DNA of 64,000 nt from Paulinella micropora (lineage: Eukaryota > Cercozoa > Imbricatea > Euglyphida), in NCBI GenBank assembly GCA_009731375.1, contig BJOX01000005.1, forward strand, positions 352,159 to 416,158, read 5' to 3'. A program made the position numbers and the translations under genes. This document shows positions 13,136-27,200 of this stretch, one piece after another (positions within the stretch are counted from its first letter, which is position 1; each line of letters opens with the position of its first letter). A model generated the notes under the pieces. That model did no database searches. It was not told the DNA's origin and saw nothing but the letters and a program-made list of their open reading frames with translations.

Positions 13136-13170
13136 TTTTATCTATCTAATATATCTAATATATCTAATAC

Positions 13171-13202
<32 letters not shown>

Positions 13203-13480
13203 GTCTACCTGTCTATCTATCTATCTAATCTATCTAATATATCTAATCTATCTAATCTATCTAATCTCTCCACTATCGAATCTATCGAATCTATCGAATC
13301 TATCTAATCTGTCTAATAAATCTAGTCTGTCTAATATGTCTAATCTATCTAATCTATCTAATCTATCTATTCTATTCTACCTACCTACCTACATACCTAT
13401 CTACCTACCTACCTATATGTATCTATCTATCTATCTATATATCTATCTATCTATCTATCTATCCATCTATCCATCTACAT
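13136..13480 (+). repeat. TATC and TCTAA variant arrays
   Basis: TATC units with TCTAA, CGAAT and TACC variants, ending in an imperfect TATC/TATA tract. Confidence 0.9.
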
Positions 13481-13576
13481 ATATATACATGTACATATAC
13501 CTACCCTTTGCATCCTGGAGGCATGTGGATGTTGACAGAATCTCTCGCTTGATCTGTGCAGCAGCAACAGACAACA

Positions 13577-13835
13577 ATACGATGGTGGTGGTGGTGGTGG
13601 TGGTGATGGGGGTGACGGTGGTGGTGTTGTTGTTGGTGGTGGTAGTGGTGTTGTTGTTGGTGTTGGTGGTGGTAGTGATGGTAATGGTGGTGGTGGTGTC
13701 GCTGATGGTGGTGGTGGTGGTGTCGCTGATGGTGGTGGTGGTGGTGATGATGATAATGATTATGATGGTGATCATGGTCGCGATGATTATGATTATAATG
13801 ATGATGATGATGGTGATGGTGATGATGATTTGAGC
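13577..13835 (+). repeat. GGT/GAT trinucleotide-rich tract
   Basis: (GGT)n and (GAT)n with TGTTGTTG inserts. The apparent valine/methionine-rich frame and its threonine-rich complement are composition artefacts. Confidence 0.85.
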
Positions 13836-14100
13836 TTTGAAGAAATGTTATCGTGCAGAATCCCTCCCCCTTTTTTTAGTTAGTGCAACAACAATTGCAA
13901 TGATGATGGTTGTGGTAGGGGTGAAGATGATGACGACGACAATATTTCTGTTTTACACCAAGCGTAAAGGTGAAGATGATGAATGATGGTCAAGAAGGAA
14001 AGGAAAGCGAAGAGAAGCAAGAAACGTAGGACTACATCTACCGCTGCATACATACATGCATACGTACATACATGCATGCATGCATTCGTGCGTGCGTGCA

Positions 14101-14105
14101 TACAA

Positions 14106-14140
<35 letters not shown>

Positions 14141-14159
14141 GAAGAAAGGAAGAAAGAAA

Positions 14160-14191
<32 letters not shown>

Positions 14192-14192
14192 A

Positions 14193-14227
<35 letters not shown>

Positions 14228-14236
14228 TAGATTGAC

Positions 14237-14291
<55 letters not shown>

Positions 14292-14292
14292 C
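14101..14292 (+). repeat. (GAAA)n then (GATA)n
   Basis: About 22 GAAA-type units followed at once by about 24 GATA units. A CATA/CATG run lies just upstream (14046-14100). Confidence 0.95.
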
Positions 14293-14480
14293 CGCCCGGC
14301 CCACGCGGACTAGCTTGGGATTTACGCAGATCACTTGCAGATGACTGTCGTTTGTTGATATCTTTTATCTACAGATAAAATAACAGACGTAGACATGAAT
14401 ATAGATATAGATACATGTTTGGTCTATCAGCTCTGCATATCAGGAGACATAGGCGTCAATTCCGCCCAGCCACCGGAAGG

Positions 14481-14555
14481 AAGAAGAAGAAGAAGAAGAA
14501 GAAGAAGAAGAAGAAGATGAAGAAGAAGAAAGAAGGAAGAAGAAGAAGAAGAAGC
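14481..14555 (+). repeat. (GAA)n microsatellite
   Basis: GAA-rich tract of about 75 bp between two short unique islands. A (TATAGA)n tract follows at 14607-14710. Confidence 0.9.
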
Positions 14556-14828
14556 AGCGGGCTGGACTTGGGTGGCACTAGGCCCCGGATGTGTGGCAGT
14601 CTGAACATAGAAATTGATATAGACGAAAATATAGCTGTAGATATAAATATAGATATAGATATAGTTAAAGATATATAAATCTATATAGATATAGATATAG
14701 ATATAGAAATCTAGGTACCTCGGCATTGTTGCTTCGACTGCTCTTTTCCATTGCCTCGAGAGTTAATTCAAACAGCTTAGGGTTAAGAGTCAGACCCTGA
14801 TTAGATAGATAGATTGATTGATAGACAA

Positions 14829-14859
<31 letters not shown>

Positions 14860-14860
14860 T

Positions 14861-15316
14861 GTTTAATGTTTAATCTATGGGCGTGGCTTAGCTTGAAAAG
14901 CCATGGCCTCCTATACTACCCCCGGACAAGAACTTTCAGCACCGGCCAAGCTGCACACCAACCACTGTCTCGCTGTGGTTGGTGTCTGTGCCCAGTTCAA
15001 GCCGAAAGGTAGCCGAGCCCTTTTGAACTATACGGGACAACACTAGAACACTCCCCAGGAGCGTGTGCCCTAAGGAGATGATGTCACACGCAAGTCGAGG
15101 TTTCAGGAGTTCACGCTCGTTGTGAGTTACCTTCTACAACCCCGACTTCATCAACCCTTTGCATCACGCCCCGACTTCATCAGCCATGGTCAGGAGTTGG
15201 TTGCCTGTTTAGCCCTTGCGCTGCGCGCGATTAACGGCGGACACAAAATCGTCATTGTAGGAGATAGTTAGATCTGAACCCCAGGCTGAGTTGCCAGTGG
15301 CAGAGACCGTCTCCAG
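14861..15316 (+). repeat. Dispersed repeat family B, copy 1
   Basis: Begins GTTTAATCTATGGGCGTGGC after a GATA run and ends CTCCAGG before another GATA run. It is colinear with 57410-57831 and 60248-60669 but clearly diverged from them, with indels and substitutions. It contains TGGCTTAGCTTG and GTTCAAGCC, which resemble polymerase III A and B boxes but are about 110 bp apart. No coding frame. Confidence 0.8.
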
Positions 15317-15317
15317 G

Positions 15318-15358
<41 letters not shown>

Positions 15359-15360
15359 GT
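15317..15360 (+). repeat. (GATA)n
   Basis: Eleven GATA units following family B, copy 1. Confidence 0.95.
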
Positions 15361-15372
15361 AGCTGAATGGAC

Positions 15373-15553
15373 CTCTTTGGCGACTATTCTCTGGAACTCC
15401 TGGGCCAGTTCGCTAGTCAAGCGCGCGCGTTCTTCTTCGCGCTGTGAGCTCGGTGCGAGTTCCACGGCTCCCATGTAGGTGCTTTGGGAGATGGCCGTCC
15501 GCCCCGGCGCGCTGTGCACAGAGCTCACGCCGGACTTTTTTACCAATGACATG
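15373..15553 (-). CDS. Possible isolated exon, hydrophilic helical peptide
   Basis: On the minus strand a 181-nt open segment lies between an acceptor-like CTCTCCGCAG and a donor-like GAG|GTCCAT. It reads MSLVKKSGVSSVHS, then a helix-forming part with EEERARLTSELAQEFQR. Codon composition is unlike the surrounding microsatellites. The polypyrimidine tract of the acceptor would be supplied by a TATC array. I do not recognise the protein. It may be an exon of a gene whose introns have filled with GATA repeats, or a remnant. Confidence 0.3.
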
Positions 15554-15559
15554 CTGCGG

Positions 15560-15731
15560 AGAGATAGGTAGGTAGATAGATAGATAGATAAATGAAGGAT
15601 CCATTGATCCATGGATGGATGGTAGGNNNNNNNNNNGGATGAATGGATAGATGGATGGTAGGTAGGTAGGTAAGCAGAAAGATAGACAGGTAGATAGATA
15701 GACAGTCAGACAGACAGATAGACAGACACAC

Positions 15732-15772
<41 letters not shown>

Positions 15773-15795
15773 TAGATAGATAGATATAGACAGAC

Positions 15796-15850
<55 letters not shown>

Positions 15851-15875
15851 AAGAAAGAAAGATAGATATACAGAC

Positions 15876-15912
<37 letters not shown>

Positions 15913-15950
15913 TAGATAGATTAGATAGATTAGAATGATTAGATAGATTA
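15560..15950 (+). repeat. GATA/GACA/GGAT arrays with a 10-N gap
   Basis: Interrupted GATA array with GACA, GGAT, GAAA and GATTA variants. Ten N at 15627-15636 mark a scaffold join. The stretch 15690-15950 closely resembles 54121-54371, upstream of the second family C copy. Confidence 0.9.
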
Positions 15951-16217
15951 GACGTAGCTGTTCTGACTTGGTCTGCATGCTCTTGGTTTTCTCATGAGAT
16001 AGAATAGATAGAATAGATAGATAGATGATAGAATAGATAGTAGATGAAGCTGTCCTGACTTGGTCTGTAGGCTTTTGGTTTCCCCTCGGACATGATGGTT
16101 GTGGATCGTCGAGGTGCGAACAGTGTGAGTTTTTTGAGTGTTTCCCCTGGTGTTCTGCCTGCGTACACGTACAGGAAACAACGGTGTGACAGGTGTGAGT
16201 TCTATGCCTCTTGGCTA
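15951..16217 (+). repeat. Dispersed repeat family C, copy 1
   Basis: From GACGTAGCTGTTCTGACTTG to CTTGGCTATCTGTC. It holds an internal tandem of CTGACTTGGTCTG (about 15961 and 16048) around a GATA-rich centre. It is nearly identical to 54372-54640. No coding frame. Confidence 0.85.
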
Positions 16218-16242
16218 TCTGTCTATCTATCTATCTATCTGT

Positions 16243-16285
<43 letters not shown>

Positions 16286-16334
16286 CCTATCTACCTAACT
16301 ACCTACCTACAAACCTACCTATCTACCTACCTAC

Positions 16335-16405
<71 letters not shown>
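16218..16405 (+). repeat. (TATC)n array with TACC block
   Basis: About 45 tetranucleotide units. It ends at GCGTACATAAATACATAC, a junction sequence shared with 55727. Confidence 0.95.
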
Positions 16406-16406
<1 letters not shown>

Positions 16407-16500
16407 GCGTACATAAATACATACATACCGTGTTGAACCCTGATTTCCGAACGCGCGATAGCCAGTCTTCTTGAAAATCTGATAACCCTGTGAATATATG
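16406..16500 (+). repeat. Junction repeat D, copy 1
   Basis: CCGTGTTGAACCCTGATTTC followed by a part ending TTCTTGAAAATCTGATAACC. It separates a TATC array from a GATA array. Related copies lie at 53954-53998, 55727-55820, 55959-55997, 58621-58665 and 58802-58847. Confidence 0.8.
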
Positions 16501-16516
16501 TGATAGATAGATAGAT

Positions 16517-16849
16517 GAGATATCGACTAATGTCAGAAAAAAAGGAGCTTCTGATTTCGTCAACCAAGGAAGTCTGTGGGTAAAGTATGATCCCGATGCC
16601 CAGCTAAGCCGTGATGTTTGCACGGAAGGGACTGATACAGGCGATACCAAACCTCCCTAGTACCAGGCGGGGCCAGGGCTCGTTCCATAAGCGCCCCTTG
16701 CAGAACGAGCTCCCACCTCCATTACAGAGGACCCAGTAAGCAGATGGAGTTTCGAGACTGTTCGACAGTCTAGTATAAACCGACAGAGCACTGTGGGTTT
16801 TATTCCGGGCTCAACAAGCGAGAAAGGGCACCCTGAGAGAAAAGGATTG
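16517..16849 (-). repeat. Dispersed repeat family A, copy 3
   Basis: Minus orientation, preceded by a short GATA run. It is 5'-truncated relative to copies 1, 2 and 4, stopping near the AACAGGATT region with AAAAGGATTGAG, then GATA. Same truncation point as copy 7. Confidence 0.9.
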
Positions 16850-16861
16850 AGATAGATAGAC

Positions 16862-16911
<50 letters not shown>

Positions 16912-16982
16912 GTAGGTAGGTAGGTAGGTAGGTAGATATATATATATATGTAGAGAGAGAGAGATAGATAGATGGATGGATG

Positions 16983-17017
<35 letters not shown>

Positions 17018-17047
17018 GGATAGATAGATAGGATGGATGGATGGATG

Positions 17048-17109
<62 letters not shown>

Positions 17110-17172
17110 GGATAGATGGATAGATGGATGGATGGATGGATAGATGGATGGATAGGTAGGTAGGTAGGTAGG

Positions 17173-17209
<37 letters not shown>

Positions 17210-17259
17210 GGATGGATGGATGGATGGATGGATGGATAGATAGATAGATAGATAGATAT

Positions 17260-17289
<30 letters not shown>
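16850..17289 (+). repeat. Composite GATA/GTAG/GAGA/GGAT array
   Basis: Ordered blocks: GATA, GTAG, TATA, GAGA, GGAT/GATA. The same block order follows family A copy 7 at 58231-58610, so family A and this array moved or were duplicated together. Confidence 0.9.
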
Positions 17290-18150
<861 letters not shown>

Positions 18151-18175
18151 GTATATACCTGGTTGCGCTTCAAAC

Positions 18176-18411
18176 CTGCACGAGCGCTTTCAACTTGAGG
18201 CAATTCATCAGAAACATCTCTTTCATCATCTCATAGAGCCGTTGAGACTTTGGCCCCAAAACTTCCCAATCAACCGCAAAATGCGGAATTTTACCTGAAA
18301 GCTCAGGCCAGCGGCGGTGTTGGTGGGGAAAAATTAGTGGCCCCGAATACATGATTTTATTCCAGGGAGATGCAGGGAAAAGAATTACGAAAGGGCGGAC
18401 GGAGAAACTTC
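18176..18411 (-). CDS. Possible isolated exon of an unknown gene
   Basis: On the minus strand an open frame runs from after a TTGTTCAG acceptor (about 18412) to CAG|GTTTGA at 18176/18175. It reads [18 protein letters not shown] at the start and ends [16 protein letters not shown] then ALVQ. Composition is protein-like and unlike its repeat neighbours. A stop lies just upstream in frame, so the acceptor defines the start. No family recognised. It runs opposite to the large gene that starts at 19033. Confidence 0.35.
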
Positions 18412-18441
18412 CTGAACAACACAGTTGTACCAAGTTCTACC

Positions 18442-18780
18442 TGTGGTCGTTAACAAAAGGGTGAAATATCAAGCCAAACAAAACAAATAAAACATGAAAA
18501 AACTTACACAAAAATAACAATGTTCACAAATTCAACACACTGTCACAGAATTTACAACCTGTTTCAACCGCAATTTTTGAAAGGTTTTAGTGATGCTTTT
18601 TAATTATAAAACTACAGAAAGTCCTTAGCACACTATGCAAAATGAGCAAAATGCATGCACCAAGACGAAATGCATATGCATACGTGGTAAATTAAGTCTA
18701 CATATTATCGATATATCATTTGCAAAGGGTAATGCTCGGGGCGACAAGGGCCTCAGGCACAGATGCCACATGTTTCTGTG
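18442..18780. other. AT-rich unique region upstream of the large gene
   Basis: About 340 bp without repeats or a coding frame. It could hold the promoter of the gene at 19033, but I see no defined core element. Confidence 0.4.
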
Positions 18781-18787
18781 TAATCTA

Positions 18788-18990
18788 ATGTTATGTTATG
18801 TTATGTTATGTTATGTTATGTTATGTCATGTTATGTTATGTTATGTTATGTTATGTTAGTAACAATTATGTTATGTTAGGTTAGCTTAGGTTATACATAC
18901 ATACATACATACATACATACATACATGCATAGTAGTATTACATACATACATACATACATACATACACACATACATACATACATACATAGC
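18788..18990 (+). repeat. (TTATG)n and (CATA)n microsatellites
   Basis: About 14 TTATG units followed by CATA/CACA runs. The TTATG unit is the same as in the arms of the foldback structure at 61491-63835. Confidence 0.95.
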
Positions 18991-19032
18991 GTTGTCGATT
19001 CTACCTCCGACACTCGTTGCTTGCATGTACAG

Positions 19033-19154
19033 ATGCGCAGTTCTGAACACGCACAGGTGGCTCAGAGGAAAGTACTGAGGGACCGGCAGGAAAATATAGA
19101 CTGGGCGAGGAACGATCAAGGAAAGGCCCAGGGGAGGGATGATGGTGATATCTG

Positions 19155-19226
<72 letters not shown>

Positions 19227-20051
19227 CCTACCTTCCTACCTCAGGCAGGGGCAAGGATGCAGCTGGAGACAAGAAAGGGACAGACGCGCCGCGCAAGCAG
19301 GGGAACGGGAAAAAAATTGGACATGGACGACACAGACAAGCACAGGGGCTGCAAAATAAGGAGAAAGAAAGGGAAAGCAAGCCCGGCACACAGGCTGGTA
19401 TCTATCTATCTGTCTATCTTCCCTTGGGCTTGGTTTTTTGAAATGGGTGCCATCTGTCGACAGACAGAATTAGGGGATGGTGTGGGTGTGCTGGGCCCGT
19501 GGTGGGGTGCCTTATGTGTGCCTAGCCATACGCCTATAAGTCACATGCCGAAATAGCGACGGGAAGCACAATCCTGTTCCCTCAGGGTGCCCTTTCTCGC
19601 TTGTTGAGCCCGGAATAAAACCCACAGTGCTCTGTCGGTTTATACTAGACTGTCGACAGTCTCGAAACTCCATCTGCTTACTGGGCCCTCTGTAATGGAG
19701 GTGGGAGCTCGTTCTGCAAGGGGCGCTTATGGAACGAGCCCTGGCCCCGCCTGGTACTAGGGAGATTTGGTATCGCCTGTATCAGTCCCTTCCGTGCAAA
19801 TATCACGGCTTAGCTGGGCATCGGGTTAATACTTTACCCACAGACTTCCTTGGTTGACGAAATCAGAAGCTCCTTTTTTCTGACATTAGTCGATATCTCA
19901 TCTATCTATCTATCTATCTATCTATATAGTTAGTTATGTCTATCATATGTATGCATTTACATTTGTTCTCTTGTTTAGGTTCATCAGGCGCAATTGAGCA
20001 GCACAAGAAAAAGAGGAAAGAAGGTCCATTTTAGTCCTCAAAGGCGGCCAG

Positions 20052-20097
<46 letters not shown>

Positions 20098-21173
20098 CCC
20101 TCCCTCTCAGCCGGTTTTTCACACTCTTCCTCCCGCACGTGAACGCACACACTCAGTTGAGCACTTTTTACGAATTGTGTTCCTAAGATCTATCCATCTA
20201 TGAATGTCTGTGTGTGTGTGTGTGTGTGCGTGGTTCCTTTCTGTCGCAGTGGAAAATCAGCCTGCAGCTGAGTGCAGCAGTGTCCTTTCGCTTTCGCTGC
20301 CCTTACACAAGGCTTTAGAGACAATCGACCCCCTATTGGAACTAGCTCAAAGCTACCTTTCGAGCGAGGCGTTCAAGACCGAGGACTCGCACCTTCATCA
20401 GGGCACAGCGCTGCAAAGAGAACAGTCGGAGACGGCATCTATGGTAAGTGTTACTAGACATATATGTAGGTATGTAGGTGTGTAGCACAGCGCAGCCATG
20501 CTCTTGGACCCTCACTGGCAGTCGTGTTTGCTTTGCTTGCACAAGCAGATAGCGGATGACAGCCCGCACGCTAGCTCCAGCCGGGACCGCAAGGAGCAGC
20601 TGGGAGCCTGCAACGCGCCTCTGGACTCGGAAAGGGATGAGCTGGTAGAAGTAGTAGTCCAGTAGTAGTAGAAGTAGTAGTAGAAGTAGTAGTAGTAGTA
20701 GTAGCAGTGCACACATGTCGGGTTCAAAGACTCATATACTATTATTTACGTTGACATGTTTAGGATCTCTTGGTTCAGCTGCTGGCGAAGCAAAACCAGC
20801 AGGATGTGCAAGGCAAAGATCTAGTGATCCTGCTTGGGGTGACTGGTATGCCAAGCATCCTTTGTCTGCAAAATGCGTGTACGACAAAGAAGTTACATTC
20901 CTCCAAACTACATCAGGCGTTGTTGTTATCGTTGCGATTCGCGATCGCAACCAATTTTCGTATCCTCTTCTGTGCCCTAGAATTTCGCATATCGGCCACG
21001 ACCTATTGTTTGGCTGTTTCGTGTTTTTGTTCTTAGACTCTGGGAAATCAACAGCTATCCATTACTTTGCGGGGATCAAGATGAAGGAGGTGGTAGAAGT
21101 GGTGGCGGAACCGCCAAATAGCACTGCCGCACCCGCTCGCAGGTCATACATACGTGCGTACTGTGCCGTAACA

Positions 21174-21206
<33 letters not shown>

Positions 21207-24200
21207 GCACGCATACATACATGCATACATACATGCATACATACACACATACATATATACATACATACAGGCGTCCTGGAAAGAAGCCAGCAGCTGTACA
21301 GCCTAGTGTGCGCCAGGTAACTAGATGTATAAATATATAGATGGAGGCTGTAGCGAGTATGTATGTACGTATGTATATATATATGTATTTATGTATATGT
21401 ATAGCGACGACGTGTGGTCCCTGAGAAACAGCTTGAAGGTATGTATGTATGTACGTACGTATCTACGTGTGTATATATGTCTTTATGTATGTATGTATGT
21501 ATGTACGTTTGTATGTATTCAAGTAATCTATGTAGGCTTTGATGTCGGGCACAGCGCGGTGCAGAGCGAGACTCGCTCCTTCACTGTCTATGATGACGAG
21601 AGCCTTGGCTTCTCTCTTTGCGACTCCCCGGGACTTGAAGACACCGATGGGGGTACGTGCATGTATGTATGTATGTATGTATGTATTCTTGTATTTTTAT
21701 ATGTATAGACATGTATGACATTGCTATGGCGTCCGGTCTGCGCGCCCTATTACTCAAATGCAGGTAGCCCTCTGCCCTATCTATCTATCTATCTATCTAT
21801 CTATCTGTCTATCTATCTATCTATCTATCCAGGTCGGCACGTTTCGTGGTTTTGTTTGAGAAGGGCAGCCATGCCGGCAAAGGTATACATCTACATAGAC
21901 ATAGACATAGAAATATACACATGCACATACGTATGAATTGTACGTCGTAGGAAAGCTGATCAAAAGTCCAGTCCGCGTTCTCTCCAAGCTGTTTGAGGAC
22001 TTGGAACTGCCTCTTCGTTCCTTTGCCTTCTTTGTCACCAAGGTTGAGCGACTAGACGAGGGAGTCCCTGACGAGTTCTGGTCCGTGTTAGAAGACATTG
22101 CCCACTCAGACAATTACAACAAGGTAGAAAAGCAGTTTGTGGAAAGGATTTTCAAGTTCGCTGAGCATGTGGAAGAAAGCGCCGAGCTGAAAGAGATTGT
22201 TTTGCAGCCTACGGGGCTTGAGCGCGGCGTCTATCTGGGCCTGATCGAGAAGTTGGACAAGCTGTCTTGCAGCAAGGAGCAAGTGAAGCTGCCCCTGACC
22301 AACGAACAGAGAACAAGGCATGCACACACATACGTGTGCACACACACACACATCACTCACACACATGCACACACACATATACAAGACGCACAGATACACT
22401 AGTGATAAATACAAATTCTGGGCTTGTTTTACACAGCATGTAATGGCTTTAATTGTGGAAAATGCGTGCTTTTCTGCATATGTGTAAATTTACATAATTT
22501 CTGTTTCTAGGCTCGAAGGTAGACAAAGCAGCGCCGCGTTTGATTTGGCACAGGACTTGAAACTGCACAAGTACTCGTCCGCATCCGAACAGTTCAAGGT
22601 ATGTATGTATGTATGTATGTATGAATGTGTATGTATATATGTGTATGTGTGTATGTGTATGTATGTATGTATGTAGGTGTGCGTATGTATGTATGTATGC
22701 ATGCACGCATGCATGTATAGCGCATTGAGTCGCTAGCTGAAGGACTGCAGCTTCAAGACATGCTATCGAAGCTCGAGGAGTGCAAAGAGATGGTGCACAC
22801 ACACGCCTCGGGCTTTCTCAAGGACAGCAGTTCTGCTCGAGCTAGCCTGGATGCTGAGGAGGTGATCCGGCTGCTGAAGACGTGGAGCAAGTTAGCGCAA
22901 ACTAGGGGCTTTGAGAAGCTGCTGAAGCCGCAGGAACTGCCTAACCTCACTACCGACTGGCTAGAAGGATGCAAGCGGGAAGTTCTCTCTACCTTGGAGC
23001 AGTTCAGCAAGGAGACCAGGGAGGCTTGGTACACGGAGCAGCAGCAGCAAACATACAAGCGCAACGACGAACAGCAGCTCTTCCAGAAACATGCAGCAGC
23101 CCTCGTGAAGAATCTAGAAGCTTTGCACAAAGTGGAAGGATACCTTAACACCTACGGCAGCGGCTCCTCGGGCATGTACGTGGAGTGCAAGACTGCGCTG
23201 AATAAATTTTTCTTGGAGATGCACACGCTGGGCATGGAGGCCATCAAGGCGTTGAAAGACAGTTCGAAGCCTCAGCGCCAGGTGACCCTTACTTACATAC
23301 ATATAGTTATGTATACATGCATACATGCGTATATACATGCATACAAACCCACTGTCAGGGAGCCGGCTCGGGACCAGACCCACAGGTGGCAACTGTGATC
23401 TCGATCCCGCCAAGGCTTGCTGCATCTCTTGCCCCGCTGGCCACTCTCGACAAGTGCCTGCAAGTCTTATACCATGCGGCTTGCTTCGGCGGCCACTTGG
23501 ATGGCAAGGGAAGAGGAGCGAGCTTCCCCAAAAAGCTCCTGGAAGCTGTTTTGGATGGTGTGGCCGCGATAAAGCAAGCCCTGCACAGCCTAACGGAGGT
23601 GCGCTTAGTAATTACCATGCCTTGTCATTGGTTGCTGTTAATGACCTGCTTAGACCCTGTTGTTTGCGTGTTCCTCTTTTGTCAGTCACACATCACAATT
23701 TCTGGGCCTATCTCTCTGTTAGTGCAAGGAGTTGTTTGAAGCCCTGCCAGCCCTTCAGCTGTTCTCGCAATTCAAAGGAATGTCTTCTTTCGAACACCCG
23801 CTACTCCAACAGCTTCTTTCTCAGTCGCGTGTGGAGCAAATTCTCTCAGTGTCCACACAATCCTTGCAGGCCTACAGCGACCAGCTGTCGCAAGAAATTA
23901 CGCGCTCTCTTTCAAGCAGCAGCGATCAGAACCATGTAAAGTTCTCTTCACTCTTGCACTGGCTCAGCAGGTGCTTACTTATTTTTTGTATGCATTTATT
24001 TATTTATTTATTTATTTATGTATCATCCATCATCTCCATCCGTCCATCTTTCTATTCATCTATTTATATTTTACTTATATTTTTTTATTCACTTATGCAA
24101 TTTACACGTTTTTATCAAGGTTTTTGGTCCTCGGGGCTAGTAACGTGGACGCGAACTCAGACAAGCTCCAGAACCTGTTGGTCCCGACAGTGGCCGGCAG

Positions 24201-27200
24201 AGCTCAAGAGAGCTTGGCCTGCATTCAACAAGCCACGCTGGTGCTGAAGGAGGCGCTTGAAGAAACGACTCTGCCACTGGAGGCATCTGCTGCTGAAGTT
24301 TCAGTAGCACTCGAAGCGCTGCAAGCCGTCGAGGCATCTTCCCTTTTTGTGGCTCCTTTCAAAGAGTTGGTACAAAAGGAAGTCCAATCGCTTAATTTGC
24401 GCTTCAAGAATTACAAGGGGAAAACCCTGGACACGCTGAAGCATATCATTAAAGATGACGACTCCTCACCGAAGGCCGGACATAAGGCTTTGCAGCGGCA
24501 GGTAGAACTGCTCATGGCATTCAACTGTCTGATGAGTGAACTTGAGCAGCAAAAGGTCAGCGACCTCTGCAAGTCTGCAAATGGAAGATTGAAAGAGCTT
24601 ATCACAGAAGAGAGTCTCCAGCCTCGCAAGCTTCACAAAGCTCTTCTCATGCATGTTATTGCATGCTCTCTTGAAAAGACATCTGTTGGCCTCAAGGACT
24701 CCAGTTTCAATAGATGGAACGGCCTCCTGTCTCAAGAGAGTGACAAAAAGTTTCAGGACTTCAAGAGCGCTCAGCCTTTTCAAGCTGGACTACAGGCGCT
24801 TGAATGGTTTGCCTGGTTCAACCAGGCGTATCAAGCGCAAGCTGAGCTTTGTCTTTCCTCAGTGGCGGTTGCCCAAGAAAGGCTGAGCCCCAACAAGCTA
24901 TGGGCAGAATGTTCTAAGTTTTTGGAAAATGGCTTGAACGATCGCGCCTCGGATGCGCTGCTGAACGCCAATCTCACACAGCTTAAAGCGGTGGTGGAGG
25001 AATGGGACCAGGCCGCGATGTATGAAAAGTATTGGCACAGCCCGCCCGACTTCAAGAGCAAAGTCACGTCCTTGACCGCGCGGTTTGAGCAAGCGAAAGC
25101 CAACTCCAAGAGCAGCTTCCAACAGAACCTGCAGAACCCTGCCAAGTATTTGTCGGCCGCAGCGACCCTTCAGCTGCTGCAACAAAAAGACCCAGAAGAA
25201 TTTGATAAGCTCTGTTCGGCAGTTTGTGAACACTTTTTCAAGCTGACCGAGTTGAAAGAACGAAATAGCACAAGAGCTGTGATCACTGATGCTCGGAGTC
25301 TCAATACCACCAAACCCTTCTTAAAGGCTTTCCTCAGTGATGTGCTCAATGGATCGTCTACTTCTTCTTGGCGCAACAAATCTCACTACGACACTTTGGA
25401 AAATCTGCTGAAAACAAATAACCTGTCTGGACTTGCAAATATCAACCGATTTGAAGACGACTGCTTTCTTGACGAATTATGCACCGCCATGCCTGCCGTC
25501 TTTCAAATGAACCTTCTTTCGTCTGCTCTGCCCGAAGAGAGAAGGCAACAGCTGGGTGACATGCAACGCAAGGCCGACAAGGACGTACAGGGCTTGATCG
25601 AGAGGCTTGAGCTGCAAATGCTGCTGCAATTGGCTTGTTTCAACTTCCAGGCAGCTGATAAGACATGGAGGTATGTACGCATTTACATTTATATTTGCTG
25701 CTGCACAGCTCGTTGCGACACACCCTTTGTGGCGCTGAACGACACGTTATGTATGTATTTATGTATGCATGTATGTGTGCATGTATATGTAGATACCTTG
25801 GGAGGATCGCCGAGGCCGAGCAGAAGTGCAAAGCCAGCGATGCTTGTACAAGGTCATACACAGCACAGGCTGCTCGTAACTTACTTCAAAAGGGCGTTGA
25901 AAAATCGTTGGCAAGCAAAGTTGCGGCTGAAGTATCCAGTATACTTGATGTCAACCCTCAGGCACTGCTCTCAACAAAGTCGACCGACACAGCTAGGAAA
26001 ATCCAGGCGATCTTACAGGCTTGTAATGAAGCTGCTGGTATGGCTCTCACAGACCTACAACTGGATTTCAAGAGCCTGGAGCAGAAGCTACAACAGCAGC
26101 TTTGCCACTTTTATCGGCGTTGCGAGGAGACTGTAACAACTTGCATTGCGAGTTCAAATTATGATGAGGGCAATGCGTTTTTGGACAACCTGCGAACGTT
26201 CACAACAATCATGGATTCCTTGGCAGGGCAAGCCGATCAGCTGAAACGCTTGCTTGAAATGGATAATCGAGTGCGTCAGGAGAGAGAAAGCTTTTTCAAC
26301 ATGGCCGGTGGGATCAATGAAAACCACGTCAACAAAATATTTGCAAATCTCGAATTCTTAAGTCGGCAGCGGCAGTTCGGCAAAGACTGGCGGGGGAATC
26401 CAGTCCAAAACGACAAGTACGACAAGCAGCTGGAAAGATATCACGAATATCTCCTTCAGCTCGTCGGCAAAGTGAACTCCTGTGTGGCGTCGTCTGCAGA
26501 GAACTTGCAGCTCAAGCGCAACGGGCTGCTGGGACAAATTGCCGCGTTGGCGCAAGGAGCTGCCTGGAAGAGTCACAAACGTATGGTCCAGATTTTTGAG
26601 TCAGTCTTGAAGGCTATTCTTGAAAAGCTTGACGGGGAGCTTCAGCAAAGCTTCATTCAAGATGATGAAAAAAGGCTTGGCGCATTAGCATCAGTACTCC
26701 GCGAAGCAACAGAAAGCTCGATGTCCAATATATCGAGTCTGCATGATCAAGGTAAAAGGATCACAAAGAAATTTGACGCCCAGAGTTGCAACTTGGAGGA
26801 AGCCGCGAAATATTTTAAGAGTGTGTGCCTGGTGGCGGGACCGATCAACGAAAGCAAGCTGGAGAAAATGGCGAGATGCTTGAGCGAAGTGCCTAAAAAG
26901 CTTGAGCAAGCTATCTCCGATCTTGCTCTAACGGTTGAAGGCAGTGCAGTAATGGAGAAGATTGACGAACTGATGCGGGTCCGCATGTATGACGACATCT
27001 TGAAGGTGATCGACAACTTGAAGCTACTGCAGGGATGTGCGCACCTTCAACGTCTGCAGTCTCCTTGCAGAATAAGGTTCAAGAGATCCAAACGCGGGTG
27101 AAAGACTTTCAGACGTCGCAGTTCGAGCAGGCAAAACAAAACTTTGCATCCAGAGCATTCAGAGCACTGGACAGATGCTGGGAGGATCTCGAGAAACTGC

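Noticed and set aside
13577-13835. Valine- or threonine-rich protein
   Set aside because: GGT/GAT simple repeat, equally open on both strands.
14861-15316. tRNA gene in family B
   Set aside because: Box-like strings are too far apart and no cloverleaf can be folded by eye.
27006-27070. Frameshift in the large gene between KVIDNLKLLQ and the next frame
   Set aside because: A 65-nt GT-AG intron (AAG|GTGATC to TTGCAG|AAT) restores phase 0, so no lesion is needed.
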